DNA from: Ruminococcaceae bacterium UBA4306
GTDB lineage: Bacteria; Bacillota; Clostridia; Oscillospirales; Acutalibacteraceae
Direction: 5' to 3'
Assembly (NCBI GenBank): GCA_002394725.1
Contig: DGUQ01000035.1
Location: 1-44,732, forward strand
DNA length: 44,732 nucleotides
The position numbers were made by a program, and so were the translations under genes. Below, in pieces: positions 1 through 7,541 of this stretch. Position 1 is the first letter of the stretch. Every line of letters starts with the position of its first letter. The notes below the pieces were generated by a model, which was not told the origin of the DNA, did not search any database, and saw only the letters and a program-made list of their open reading frames with translations.

Positions 1-508
1 GGAGGATATACCGTCCGTCCTCTTTAATGAGCTGTTTCAGATTATTCTTGCCTTCGTATAAAGCGACGATATAATCGCCGATTTCGGCAGTATTCTGTTG
101 CCTTACAATGACATAATCTCCGGGGTGGATACCTGCGTCAATCATGGATTCACCCTTTGCGATCAGCGCAAAGAAGTTACCTTTGCCGACAATGCTCTCA
201 GGCATACGGATATACTCGATGACCGTCTCTTCCTCTTCCTGACCTTCACCGCAGGAGACATAGCCGAGGACTTTCATATACCTTGAGGGGCTTTCCATAC
301 CCATCTCTGTTGTATTGATACTTCTTCGACCGTCATATTGAAGCACGCCGTTTTCGTTCATCTCTTTGAGGTAACGATGGACAGAAGAGAGAGGAACTCC
401 CGTTCCTGCTACGATATCTCTGACAGAAGGATAGCGCATATTCTCAGCATAATACTGATTGATATATTCAACTATTCCGCTGTATCTTTCAGTTCTTTTC
501 TTACCCAT
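1..508 (-). CDS. lexA: LexA-type SOS repressor (5' part; runs off the window)
   Basis: Reading the complement from the ATG at 508 gives an open frame that continues past base 1, so the C-terminus is missing. Residues about 5-60 form a LexA-type winged helix (PSVRDIVAGTGVPLSSVHRYL). They are followed by an S24 peptidase domain with the self-cleavage pair Cys-Gly (VLGYVSCGEGQ, where most LexA proteins have Ala-Gly), the catalytic serine in GESMIDAGIHPGDYV, and the likely catalytic lysine in NNLKQL. LexA represses DNA-repair genes and cleaves itself when bound to RecA filaments. It has its own promoter with two GAAAC/GTTTC-type palindromes, which suggests autoregulation. The family call is firm; strict LexA versus a close S24 repressor paralogue is less certain. 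Confidence 0.85.
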   Translation of the reverse strand, partial: MGKKRTERYSGIVEYINQYYAENMRYPSVRDIVAGTGVPLSSVHRYLKEMNENGVLQYDGRRSINTTEMGMESPSRYMKVLGYVSCGEGQEEEETVIEYIRMPESIVGKGNFFALIAKGESMIDAGIHPGDYVIVRQQNTAEIGDYIVALYEGKNNLKQLIKEDGRYIL

Positions 509-537
509 AAACTCACCTAACTAACAAAGCACACTTT

Positions 538-612
538 GAAACAGAATGTTTTAACACCGAAAGAATAACATATTTGTAATCTGTTGTCAATAGCTTTGAA
601 ACAAAAAGTTCT
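538..612 (-). promoter_or_regulatory. lexA promoter flanked by two LexA-like operators
   Basis: On the minus strand, TTGACA (585-590) and TATTCT (562-567) are separated by 17 bp. Two imperfect 15-bp palindromes of the form GAAAC-N5-GTTTC flank it: 598-612 (upstream of -35) and 538-552 (downstream of -10). The spacer is 5 bp, one longer than the GAAC-N4-GTTC core of the Bacillus SOS box. The same motif recurs at the orphan promoter near 25.6 kb. Confidence 0.6.
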
Positions 613-740
613 ATTTTTATTCAACTGATACCGGTTGCCTTGTTCTTTGTTAGGCTACTCATTTTTTGATGAACTTTTTTCATAGAAAGACTTGCAATTT
701 TGTGATATGTAAGGTAACATACGAACACCTCGAGAGAGGT

Positions 741-852
741 AACGGGGTCCCCGACGCATCCCTATGCGGTGGGGAGAGGACGAACGGCGACATGAGGTCA
801 AGGCGCACCTACCGGATGCGCCTACCGAGTACAGCCGATGAGGACGAGCGAC
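741..852 (+). ncRNA. structured repeat RNA element, copy 1
   Basis: One of three copies (others at 16630 and 37118) of a roughly 110-nt element. Shared blocks are GGGGTCCCCG, GGGGAGAGGA, GAGGTCAAGGC, a hairpin with ACC..CCGGA in the loop, GCCTACCGA and TACAG/TACGG. Two stems change between copies while keeping pairing: the apical stem is CGCAT/ATGCG here but AAAAGC/GCTTTT in copy 3, and the second hairpin is GGCGCA/TGCGCC here but GGCATA/TATGCC in the others. This supports a functional RNA fold. It resembles HEARO/omega-RNA-type mobile RNAs from memory only; no IscB-like ORF is in the window. Confidence 0.55.
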
Positions 853-884
853 ACACAATTTTTATTTTTGCTACACAACTACGA

Positions 885-924
885 GGGCAGGGGCAGATGA
901 ATCATCAATCATCTGTCCCTGCCC
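885..924. terminator. strong hairpin, possible bidirectional terminator
   Basis: GGGCAGGGGCAGATG pairs with CATCTGTCCCTGCCC around a short loop. Neither side has a long T-run, so termination is uncertain. The stretch from the lexA promoter to about 1100 otherwise holds only the repeat RNA and no convincing gene. Confidence 0.4.
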
Positions 925-1106
925 ATTGTACTCTTTCTGAATGATAACATGTAAAAAAGCCAAACAAATATCTGCTCACAACCCCTTCACAAATGCTCAC
1001 AATCGTCTGTATTTCGCTTCGAATCATTCTTCGAGTCCCCGTTTATGGCAGAGGAAGAATATCTCAACGAACGCGAACAGCGGGGACGACTGATGTGTCA
1101 TCCCCG

Positions 1107-1196
1107 CTACTGTGTATCTGCGTATATTTCTGTTGTCATCTTAACACTGAGCTTGAGGTTTTCAATATAAGCAACCTTTCTTAATTTTTCTTGGAA
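1107..1196 (-). pseudogene. remnant of a DUF6809-like gene
   Basis: The complement encodes AYIENLKLSVKMTTEIYADT followed by Gln-stop, which matches the C-terminus of the intact protein at 25861-26136 (AYIDGFKLGVRMATEIYADT). An in-frame stop just upstream of the matching codons, and the lack of the N-terminal two-thirds, show a decayed copy. The flanking DNA down to the hairpin at about 1075-1108 is also similar to the DNA beside the intact gene, so both loci descend from one duplicated segment. Confidence 0.65.
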
Positions 1197-1255
1197 TAGT
1201 ATAATTTAATAATAGTGGAAATAACAAAGCTCTACTTTTTTTTACCGAAAAAAGG

Positions 1256-1284
1256 TTGAAATCTTGTATAACGCAGTTTATAGT
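1256..1284 (+). promoter_or_regulatory. candidate promoter for the truncated HTH ORF
   Basis: TTGAAA (1256-1261) and TATAGT (1279-1284) are separated by 17 bp, ending 23 bp before the ATG at 1308. Confidence 0.4.
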
Positions 1285-1307
1285 ACAATTAGAATAGGAT
1301 GCGTGGT

Positions 1308-1382
1308 ATGAACGTTTATAGTTTTGGGAACTATATATTTGAATTAAGAAGAATAGCAGGACTGTCACAGACTGAATTATAA
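1308..1382 (+). pseudogene. truncated XRE-type helix-turn-helix ORF
   Basis: A 24-codon ORF reads MNVYSFGNYIFELRRIAGLS-QTEL and then stops. The segment FGNYIFELRRIAGLSQTEL is the first helix and the start of the HTH of XRE/Cro-family regulators, but the rest of the domain (normally LG.SxxxVSKWE) is absent, with two stops (TAA TAA) at the break. It is best read as the 5' stub of a deleted regulator. A functional micropeptide cannot be excluded. Confidence 0.5.
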
Positions 1383-1432
1383 TAAACTCAAACAATATTT
1401 TCGAAAGTGTTGTCAAAAGGAGTTTTAACGTT

Positions 1433-1648
1433 ATGAAATCGATATTGATTAAAGATACCACCCGTGAGGAACGCGAGGAGATCGTGAAAAAGGCTCTGTG
1501 GGGGAGCTGCGGAGCGGAATGCGAGTTCTGCTCCGGTTGTGACAATCGTGGTGGTGGGAGGATCGAAGCTATCTATCAGCCATATATCGATGGGCTGAAG
1601 GAGATTGCCGAAATCAACGAGGAGTATACCACACCCTTTGTGAGATAA
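1433..1648 (+). CDS. small Cys-rich protein, paralogue A
   Basis: A 71-residue protein with a good ribosome binding site (AAAGGAG, 10 bases before the ATG). It begins MKSILIKDTTREEREEIV and carries a central Cys cluster, CGAECEFCSGC, followed by a GGGR turn and a conserved tail (YQPYIDG..EIAEINEEY). The Cys spacing could bind a metal or Fe-S cluster, but this is inference. A near-identical paralogue at 22824-23039 overlaps a DUF6198-like membrane protein gene; this copy stands alone behind an HTH stub and is followed by a terminator. I do not recognise a characterised function. Confidence 0.75.
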   Translation: MKSILIKDTTREEREEIVKKALWGSCGAECEFCSGCDNRGGGRIEAIYQPYIDGLKEIAEINEEYTTPFVR

Positions 1649-1663
1649 CTGAGCAAAAAAACG

Positions 1664-1706
1664 AACGTTCGCCGAGGATCGATCCGATCCGGTGGACGTT
1701 TTCTGT
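1664..1706 (+). terminator. terminator of the Cys-rich gene
   Basis: AACGTTCGCC pairs with GGTGGACGTT (10 bp with two G-U pairs) around an inner GGATC/GATCC stem, followed by TTTTCTGTT. Confidence 0.65.
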
Positions 1707-1770
1707 TAACCGGATGAATCGTGGTTTTATAATATTTGATACTGATTACGGAAAAAACAATTGATAACAG

Positions 1771-1815
1771 AAAACGTCCGATGCGGTCGCAGGTACTGCA
1801 TCGGACGTTTTTTCT
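1771..1815 (-). terminator. terminator ending the metQNI operon (bidirectional form)
   Basis: AAAACGTCCGATGC pairs with GCATCGGACGTTTT. T-runs lie on both sides, so it can end transcription from either direction. It lies 31 bp past the stop of the 4Fe-4S protein gene. Confidence 0.75.
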
Positions 1816-1845
1816 TTTGACAAACCATCGATTGATCAGAGTTAC

Positions 1846-2364
1846 TTAGGTTTTTGACAGCTTTTTCCTCATATCTCTGAGATTTCCCGAGGTGAAACCC
1901 ATCGGGCAGATGGTACACCACTGGCGCGGCGTGAACAGGACGCCGTTGAGGATAGCGAGTACAGTCGCAACCTCCATAAAGATCAATACCGCGCGCCCTA
2001 ACGCAAATGCACCCTGCGGAATCACCAAAATCAGCATGACGGCAAATCCGCCCATCATCCCCGACCACAGCAACGGACGAAACCAGGGCTTCTCATACAG
2101 CTTCGGACGCGGCAAGCCAAGGTTGACGACGCTTCCGATCTTTCCGATCAGCGAACCGCGCGGACAGATGCGGGCGCAGTGCATTTTTCCTCTGCCGGAC
2201 AGCGCAATAAGCACCGGAGAGAACATACAAACAAAACCGAACAGACCAAACGGAGAATAAAAATTAGCTGCCGTCATCCATACGATCGTGATGATCCATG
2301 ACCAATCCTGTATCGTCGGTATCCACCTTTTACCGTCTACGGTAATTCCCTTATGTTTTTTCAT
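1846..2364 (-). CDS. membrane 4Fe-4S binding protein (NapH/MauN-like)
   Basis: A 172-residue protein with about four hydrophobic segments and two Cys motifs of the polyferredoxin membrane family: HCARICPRGSLIGK (about residues 62-75) and WCTICPMGF (about residues 149-157). NapH- and CcoG-like proteins place such Cys-x(2-3)-Cys-Pro motifs at the membrane face for electron transfer. Here there is only one Cys pair per motif, as in short members of the group. It is the last gene of the Met operon, 20 bp after tcdA. The redox partner is unknown. The family assignment is good; a role in sulfur metabolism is inferred only from the operon. Confidence 0.7.
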   Translation of the reverse strand: MKKHKGITVDGKRWIPTIQDWSWIITIVWMTAANFYSPFGLFGFVCMFSPVLIALSGRGKMHCARICPRGSLIGKIGSVVNLGLPRPKLYEKPWFRPLLWSGMMGGFAVMLILVIPQGAFALGRAVLIFMEVATVLAILNGVLFTPRQWCTICPMGFTSGNLRDMRKKLSKT

Positions 2365-2384
2365 ATATGATCTCCTTATTGTAG

Positions 2385-3155
2385 TTATCTGTTTTCCCTG
2401 TCAAAGCTGCACAGATCCTTGATGACCTCGCCGGCGATGATCAGCCCGACCACAGACGGTACAAAGGCGACCGAGCCGGGAATATCTCTGCGCTGGGTAC
2501 ACTTTCTGGCGGTGCCGGGCGGACAGATACAGTGGAGTCTGCAGCTGATGGACATATCCTCCAGCGGTCGGATCGGCTTTTCTTTGGAATAGACCACCTT
2601 CAGCCTCTTGATCCCGCGTCGGCGGCATTCGTACCGCATGACTCTCGCCAGCGGACATACCGAAGTATCGAACAAGTCCGCGACCTCAAACAGAGTAGGC
2701 TCTACCTTGTTGCCGGCTCCCATCGAGCTGATGATCGGCGTTCCCGCCTCCTGTGCGTTCTGTACCAGCTCGAGCTTACCCTTGACGGTGTCGATCGCGT
2801 CAACGATATAGTCGTACTGCGTAAAGTCAAATTCATCCTTTGTGTCCGGCATATAGAAGGTTTTATAAATGCGCACCTGACAGTCGGGGTTAACATCGAG
2901 AATCCGTGCCCTGGCAACGTCGACCTTATACTGTCCGACGGTACTTCGGGTCGCGAATATCTGGCGGTTGATATTCGTCAGGCAGATTCTGTCATCATCG
3001 ATCAGATCGAGTGCACCGATACCTGAACGTACGAGCGCTTCTGCAGTGTATCCTCCGACTCCGCCGACGCCAAAGATGGCTACACGGGATGACGAGAGCT
3101 TTTTCATTGCTTCTTCTCCGAAAACGAGTTGGATTCTTGAAAACTGATTCAACAT
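2385..3155 (-). CDS. tcdA: tRNA threonylcarbamoyladenosine dehydratase
   Basis: An E1/ThiF-fold enzyme that cyclises t6A to ct6A at tRNA position 37 using ATP. The Rossmann ATP site is VAIFGVGGVGGYTAEALVRS, followed by DDDRICLTNINRQ (adenylate binding) and a Cys-rich region (SCRLHCICPPGTARKC) with the conserved CPPGTARKC block. A C-terminal GSVAFVPSVVGLIIAGEVIK segment is typical of TcdA/CsdL. The start at 3155 (MLNQFSRIQLVFG) is preferred because an upstream start would overlap the preceding aminotransferase gene and add residues with no family counterpart. Its place in a sulfur operon fits the CsdA-CsdE-CsdL sulfur link known in Escherichia coli, though no CsdA is here. Confidence 0.88.
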   Translation of the reverse strand: MLNQFSRIQLVFGEEAMKKLSSSRVAIFGVGGVGGYTAEALVRSGIGALDLIDDDRICLTNINRQIFATRSTVGQYKVDVARARILDVNPDCQVRIYKTFYMPDTKDEFDFTQYDYIVDAIDTVKGKLELVQNAQEAGTPIISSMGAGNKVEPTLFEVADLFDTSVCPLARVMRYECRRRGIKRLKVVYSKEKPIRPLEDMSISCRLHCICPPGTARKCTQRRDIPGSVAFVPSVVGLIIAGEVIKDLCSFDRENR

Positions 3156-3166
3156 AACGATACCTG

Positions 3167-4327
3167 TTACAAAAATGTTTTTTGGATTCTGCCCACAGCG
3201 TCTTTCAACACGCTGTGCGGACACGCAAAGTTGAGGCGCATATAGCCGCTGCCTGCTTTACCGAAGGTCACTCCCTTATGCAGACGAACGCCTGCATCCA
3301 GCAGAAAACGATTATACAGCATGTTGTCTGATAATCCGAGTCCTCGACAATCGAGCCACGCGAGATAGGTACCCTCCGGCTTCAATACACTGATCGGGCT
3401 GTCCTGAGGAAACGCCTCGGCTAGTATCGTACGGCTTTCATCAAGATAACAGAGCAACTCGTCAAGCCACGCTTCACCTTCAGTATATACCGCTTTTGTT
3501 GCCGCAATACCAAATGCGTTGACTCCATACTGACAGTTTGCGAGCATTTCTCTTTGCACCGATTTACGAATATGCTCATTCGGGATAATCATGTTGGAAA
3601 CCTGAACAGACGCAAGATTAAAGGTTTTTGTCGGCGCTGAGCAGGTCACGGTGACGGCAGCGGCTTCATCCGATAAGGAAGCGATCGGAACATACCGACA
3701 AGGTCGACAAACCAGATCAGCGTGTATCTCGTCCGATATGATATACACATGATGGCGCAGACAGATTTCACAGAGGTGTTTCAGTTCCTTTTTCGTCCAC
3801 ACTCTTCCGACGGGATTGTGTGGGGAGCAGAACAATATAGCCTTGACATTGTTTTCCTTTATTTTGCTCTCAAAATCTTCATAGTCGATTTCATAGTATC
3901 CTTCTGTTTGTTTCAATTCAGAGATAATCAATCGACGACGGTTATTCTTTATGACCTTAGCAAAAGGATAGTAGACCGGCTCAAAAATCAGTACGGAATC
4001 ACCCTCTTTTGTCAGCGCCCTGATAGAACAGGCTGCCGAGTACATCACCGCCGGAGAGGGCAATATCCACTCGTTCTGTATCTCACAGGAAAAGCGCCGG
4101 CTGTACCATGTGCGCACCGATTCGATATATTCATCATCCACATTCTGATAGCCGTAGATGCCGTGTCTCGCGACCTGATTGAACGCGTTTTCAACACACG
4201 GAGCGGTCTTAAAATCCATATCCGCCACCCACATCGGAATAAAGTCGCTCAGCCCGTTGATTGACTGATACTTTACATCGCCGGGGATACGGCGGTCATT
4301 TAGGATATCAAAATCATATTTCGGCAT
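3167..4327 (-). CDS. PatB/MalY-type C-S lyase (class I/II aminotransferase)
   Basis: A PLP-dependent enzyme of 386 residues. Family marks are PMWVADMDFKTAP near the N-terminus, LFCSPHNPVGRVW, SDEIHADL, and the PLP lysine in SAPTKTFNLASVQ. PatB/MalY enzymes usually release thiol, pyruvate and ammonia from cystathionine or Cys conjugates. It overlaps the nitrilase gene upstream by 14 bp and precedes tcdA by 11 bp, so it belongs to the metQNI operon. With RidA in the same operon, which hydrolyses the enamine products of such lyases, a C-S lyase role is likely. A true aminotransferase acting with the nitrilase is the alternative. A second member of the family is at 17127-18338. Confidence 0.8.
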   Translation of the reverse strand: MPKYDFDILNDRRIPGDVKYQSINGLSDFIPMWVADMDFKTAPCVENAFNQVARHGIYGYQNVDDEYIESVRTWYSRRFSCEIQNEWILPSPAVMYSAACSIRALTKEGDSVLIFEPVYYPFAKVIKNNRRRLIISELKQTEGYYEIDYEDFESKIKENNVKAILFCSPHNPVGRVWTKKELKHLCEICLRHHVYIISDEIHADLVCRPCRYVPIASLSDEAAAVTVTCSAPTKTFNLASVQVSNMIIPNEHIRKSVQREMLANCQYGVNAFGIAATKAVYTEGEAWLDELLCYLDESRTILAEAFPQDSPISVLKPEGTYLAWLDCRGLGLSDNMLYNRFLLDAGVRLHKGVTFGKAGSGYMRLNFACPHSVLKDAVGRIQKTFL

Positions 4328-5150
4328 GATCGTCCTCCCTTTTGTTTTGCGTGACTATAGTTGAGCAGAATTCTTCGATCCACGGTCTGGCACTGCGGAC
4401 TTTTTGAACCCCTCTCAAATCTACATCTAAAGTAATAAGCTGTTCTTTGTAATCAGCCATAAACACTTTCTCTCCGTCGGGAGACGCAAGTATAGATCGC
4501 CCGCAAAAAATCAGATCGTCTTCTTTTCCGACACGGTTGCACATAGCGATATAGACCAGATTCTGGTATGCCTGTACTCTTACTTCCCATTCAAATAGTT
4601 CTTGATTTTCCGTTGTCAGATTCGCCGTTGGGATAATGATTAACTGAGCTCCCTGAGCGGCGCACATCCTGACACTCTCGGGAATATGCCGATCAAAACA
4701 GATGACAATACCGATTTTTCCAAAGGGTGTGTCATATACCTTGAAGCCATCGTCGGAAGGCGTGTAATAATCCTTCTCATAGAAATGCTCCGCCTGATAG
4801 ATATGTACCATCTTGGAAATGTCGACAATCTCTCCCTTGTCGTTTATCATCAGCGATGCGTCATATTTCTTTGAGTCGAGGGATAAATAGACATTCGGTG
4901 ACGCCCACAACCGAAGTTCTTTACATGCTTGCCGGAGTTTGTTGATTTCCTCTGATTGCAAAGTCAGAAGGTATTCGTCAGCGTTGCCGTTCCGATATTT
5001 CGGAAAGAAGGGTGAAAGCTGCAATTCGGGAAAGATGATCATATCTGCTCCGCTTTTTGCAGCCATCCTCATATCATCAACAGATTTTTCCAGATTCTCA
5101 GACAGCGAACGGCTCATGCTGCCTTGTGCCATTGCAAGTCTCATAATCAT
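4314..5150 (-). CDS. carbon-nitrogen hydrolase (nitrilase superfamily)
   Basis: About 278 residues with the complete Glu-Lys-Cys triad: Glu in IIFPELQLSP, Lys in DISKMVHIY, Cys in GIVICFDRHIPE. These cytosolic enzymes hydrolyse amides (omega-amidases, carbamoylputrescine amidases) or nitriles. Beside a PLP aminotransferase/lyase and a methionine importer, an omega-amidase acting on a 2-oxo-acid amide such as that from methionine transamination is a reasonable guess, not shown by sequence. The start is either 5150 (overlapping the stop of the previous gene by 4 bp) or the ATG at 5144, which has better spacing to AAAGGA. The C-terminus overlaps the next gene. Confidence 0.75.
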   Translation of the reverse strand: MIMRLAMAQGSMSRSLSENLEKSVDDMRMAAKSGADMIIFPELQLSPFFPKYRNGNADEYLLTLQSEEINKLRQACKELRLWASPNVYLSLDSKKYDASLMINDKGEIVDISKMVHIYQAEHFYEKDYYTPSDDGFKVYDTPFGKIGIVICFDRHIPESVRMCAAQGAQLIIIPTANLTTENQELFEWEVRVQAYQNLVYIAMCNRVGKEDDLIFCGRSILASPDGEKVFMADYKEQLITLDVDLRGVQKVRSARPWIEEFCSTIVTQNKREDDHAEI

Positions 5151-5380
5151 AATCCTTTCGGTAGAATCAAAACGCCGGTTCTGTCGTTGGAGATCGTTGC
5201 GCTGAGTTTTTTGCTGTCAAAATAATCAAGCAGATAGGCGCTGTAGCGGTCATCAAACGGTTGCCCGTCCGAAGAAAGATACTGCGATGTGCAGTGATCG
5301 TGCAGATGCAGCGTCACACCGAAGTGCTCCCGGCTTTCATCCCTCAGATCAATGTATTCTTGTATCGACAGTGCTTTCAT
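5147..5380 (-). CDS. small conserved-looking protein of unknown function
   Basis: A 77-residue protein beginning MKALSIQEYIDLRDESREHF, with a His/Cys-rich LHLHDHCTSQYL segment and a C-terminal YLLDYFDSKK..ATISNDRTGVLI that looks like an alpha/beta strand pair. The ATG at 5380 lies 4 bp after the ridA stop, and the gene ends overlapping the nitrilase start, so translation is probably coupled. It vaguely resembles short Clostridia proteins with a Leu-Arg-Asp-Ala-Cys motif, from memory. No function is proposed. Confidence 0.6.
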   Translation of the reverse strand: MKALSIQEYIDLRDESREHFGVTLHLHDHCTSQYLSSDGQPFDDRYSAYLLDYFDSKKLSATISNDRTGVLILPKGL

Positions 5381-5384
5381 AACC

Positions 5385-5765
5385 TCATCTCTTTTCCACC
5401 TCGGCGATGACCTCAATCTCCGCGAGCGCGCCCTTTGGCAGGTTCGATACCTCTACACAACTGCGTGAGGGTTTTGAGGTGAAATGCTTGCCGTAGACCT
5501 CGTTGAATACACCGAAGTCCCTGATATCCTTCAAATAGCAGGTCGTTTTGATCACGCTGTCAAGGCTGCTGCCCACCTCAGTTAATATCGCCGACAGATT
5601 CTTGATGATTTGCTCGGTCTGACCTTTTATCGTATAGGTTTCTATCCTGCCTGTTGCAGGATCAATGGAAATTTGACCGGAGGTGTAGATCAGACCGCCG
5701 AAGACAACAGCCTGAGAGTAAGGACCGATTGCAGCAGGAGCGTTTTTTGTTTCGATTATTTTCAT
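5385..5765 (-). CDS. ridA: RidA family enamine/imine deaminase
   Basis: A 126-residue YjgF/YER057c/UK114 protein. Typical blocks are APAAIGPYSQAV, GLIYTSGQISIDPATG, VIKTTCYLKDIRDFGVFNEVYGKHF, and PSRSCVEVSNLPKGALAEIEVIA, which contains the conserved Arg and Glu of the active site. It hydrolyses 2-aminoacrylate and related imines released by PLP enzymes, protecting other PLP enzymes. It sits between metI and the small orf, in the same operon as a C-S lyase that would generate aminoacrylate from Cys-type substrates, a consistent pairing. Confidence 0.92.
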   Translation of the reverse strand: MKIIETKNAPAAIGPYSQAVVFGGLIYTSGQISIDPATGRIETYTIKGQTEQIIKNLSAILTEVGSSLDSVIKTTCYLKDIRDFGVFNEVYGKHFTSKPSRSCVEVSNLPKGALAEIEVIAEVEKR

Positions 5766-5777
5766 TTCAAATTCCTT

Positions 5778-6488
5778 TCATTTTTTCTTTAATCGTTTAT
5801 CCGAGACTACCGACAGCTTTGTACCGATCGACTGGAACAGCTGTACGAGCAGGATCAGCAGTATAACGGTAATGATCATCACGAGGTATTTGTAACGGTA
5901 GTAGCCGTAGTTGATGGCAAGCTTGCCCAGACCTCCGCCGCCGATCGCGCCGCTCATAGCGGTATAGCCGAGGATGGTTGTCAGGGCGATGGTGATGTTC
6001 GAAATCAGGCTCGGGACGCTCTCGGGGATTAGCACTTTGGTGATGATCTGGAAGGGCGACGCGCCGGTGCTCTGCGCCATCTCAATGATATTCGGGTTGA
6101 CCTCGCGGACAGAACTTTCGACCAGACGCGCGATAAACGGAAACGCCGCGATAACCAACGGTACGATGGACGCAGCCGTACCAAACGCCTTGCCGATAAT
6201 CAGCCTTGTTAACGGCGCGACTACGACGATCAGGATCAGAAACGGTACCGAACGGAGCAGGTTGATCAGGATATTCAGAAAATGCCTGAGCGGCGCGGGC
6301 AAGGGAATGATACCGTCCTTGTCGCCGACTGCAAGCAGTACGCCCAACGGCAGACCGATCATGAGCGCAATCAGGGTGGAGATCAGCGTAACATATAGGG
6401 TTTCCCAGATGGCAAGCGGTACCTCGGTCTTGACGATATCGACCGCTTCCAGCCAGTCTTTGGATGCAAAAAATTCAGCCATACTCAC
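5778..6488 (-). CDS. metI: methionine ABC transporter permease MetI
   Basis: A 236-residue integral membrane permease with about five to six hydrophobic spans. The EAA coupling motif IEMAQSTGASPFQIITKVLIPESVPSLI contacts MetN. The N-terminus (VPLAIWETLYVTLISTLIALMIGLPLGVLL) matches MetI. It overlaps metN by 4 bp (ATGA), and ridA follows 12 bp later. It imports methionine and related compounds across the cytoplasmic membrane with MetN and MetQ. Confidence 0.93.
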   Translation of the reverse strand: MSMAEFFASKDWLEAVDIVKTEVPLAIWETLYVTLISTLIALMIGLPLGVLLAVGDKDGIIPLPAPLRHFLNILINLLRSVPFLILIVVVAPLTRLIIGKAFGTAASIVPLVIAAFPFIARLVESSVREVNPNIIEMAQSTGASPFQIITKVLIPESVPSLISNITIALTTILGYTAMSGAIGGGGLGKLAINYGYYRYKYLVMIITVILLILLVQLFQSIGTKLSVVSDKRLKKK

Positions 6489-7477
6489 GCCTCCTCTACC
6501 GAGATATCCTCGATATCCTTCAAAAATGCTATTGCTTGATCTTTACTCTCTTCATCCGCAAAAGACAGTAGCATATTGCCGTATGCCTTGTCGCCGACAG
6601 CTTTTGTCGACGCGCCGAGGATATTCGCCTCGATACCTTTTTCCTTAGCGAGCCGGGCAATAAGGGGGGTGCCTGCCGCCTTCGCACCGCCGAAGATCAC
6701 GCGCAGACGGTAGGCGGAGTTCTCGACAAGGATCTCTTGCTCACCCTCGGGGAAGACGAGCCGCTTTGCCGCCTGACTCTTAGGGTGGGTAAAAATATCG
6801 ACAACACGTCCCTGTTCGGCTACCTCACCGTGGTCGAGAATCGCGACATTATTGCAGACCTCCTCGATAACGCTCATCTGGTGGGTGATGATGATGACGG
6901 TGATGCCGAGCTTTTCATTGATCTCACGAATCAGGCTGAGGATAGCGTGTGAGGTCTTTGGGTCAAGCGCAGAGGTCGCTTCATCACACAGCAGTACCTT
7001 CGGGTCGGTGGCAAGTGCTCTCGCGATCGCGATGCGCTGCTGCTGACCGCCCGAGAGCTGTGCGGGATAGGCGTTCGCCTTATCGGGCAGACCGACGGTC
7101 TCCAGCAGTTCCAATGCGCGCTTTTTAGCATCCGCCTTTTTCACACCTGCCAGTTCCAGCGGGAACATAACGTTATTCAGACAGCTTCTCTGCATCAGCA
7201 AATTGAAGCCCTGAAAGATCATCGTTACCTCGCGGCGGGTATTGCGCAGGTCTTTGCTTTTCAGACTGCCTACGTCCACACCGTCGATCAGCACCGCGCC
7301 TTCGTCGGGGCGTTCGAGCATATTGATACATCGCACAAGGGTCGATTTTCCCGCGCCGGACATACCGATGATGCCGAAGATATCGCCGTCGTTTACAGTG
7401 ATACTGACGTTTTTCAGCGCTTCGACGGTGCTGTCAGACGTCCGAAAGGTCTTGGATATATTTTTCAGTTCTATCAT
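6485..7477 (-). CDS. metN: methionine ABC transporter ATP-binding protein MetN
   Basis: A 330-residue ATPase. Walker A GMSGAGKST is at residues 38-46, the signature LSGGQQQR at about 141, and Walker B LLCDEATSALDP follows. The extra C-terminal 75 residues (LRVIFGGAKAAGTPLIARLAKEKGIEANI) form a NIL domain. In the MetNI family this domain binds methionine and inhibits transport, so uptake is probably trans-inhibited. It is flanked by metQ and metI. Confidence 0.93.
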   Translation of the reverse strand: MIELKNISKTFRTSDSTVEALKNVSITVNDGDIFGIIGMSGAGKSTLVRCINMLERPDEGAVLIDGVDVGSLKSKDLRNTRREVTMIFQGFNLLMQRSCLNNVMFPLELAGVKKADAKKRALELLETVGLPDKANAYPAQLSGGQQQRIAIARALATDPKVLLCDEATSALDPKTSHAILSLIREINEKLGITVIIITHQMSVIEEVCNNVAILDHGEVAEQGRVVDIFTHPKSQAAKRLVFPEGEQEILVENSAYRLRVIFGGAKAAGTPLIARLAKEKGIEANILGASTKAVGDKAYGNMLLSFADEESKDQAIAFLKDIEDISVEEA

Positions 7478-7501
7478 AGGATCATTCCTTTAAACAGACA
7501 G

Positions 7502-7529
7502 TATGCACCGAGCACAGGCTCGGTGCATA
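7502..7529 (-). terminator. intergenic hairpin between metQ and metN
   Basis: TATGCACCGAGC and GCTCGGTGCATA form a perfect 12-bp stem with a 4-nt loop, 12 bp after the metQ stop. There is no long T-run. Such hairpins usually protect the upstream message or partly terminate, giving more binding protein than transporter. Confidence 0.6.
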
Positions 7530-7541
7530 TGCGTATCAAAA

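Noticed and set aside
1162..1545. Minus-strand ORF of 127 codons
   Set aside because: It overlaps the Cys-rich gene antisense and low-complexity AT-rich DNA; no ribosome binding site or domain.
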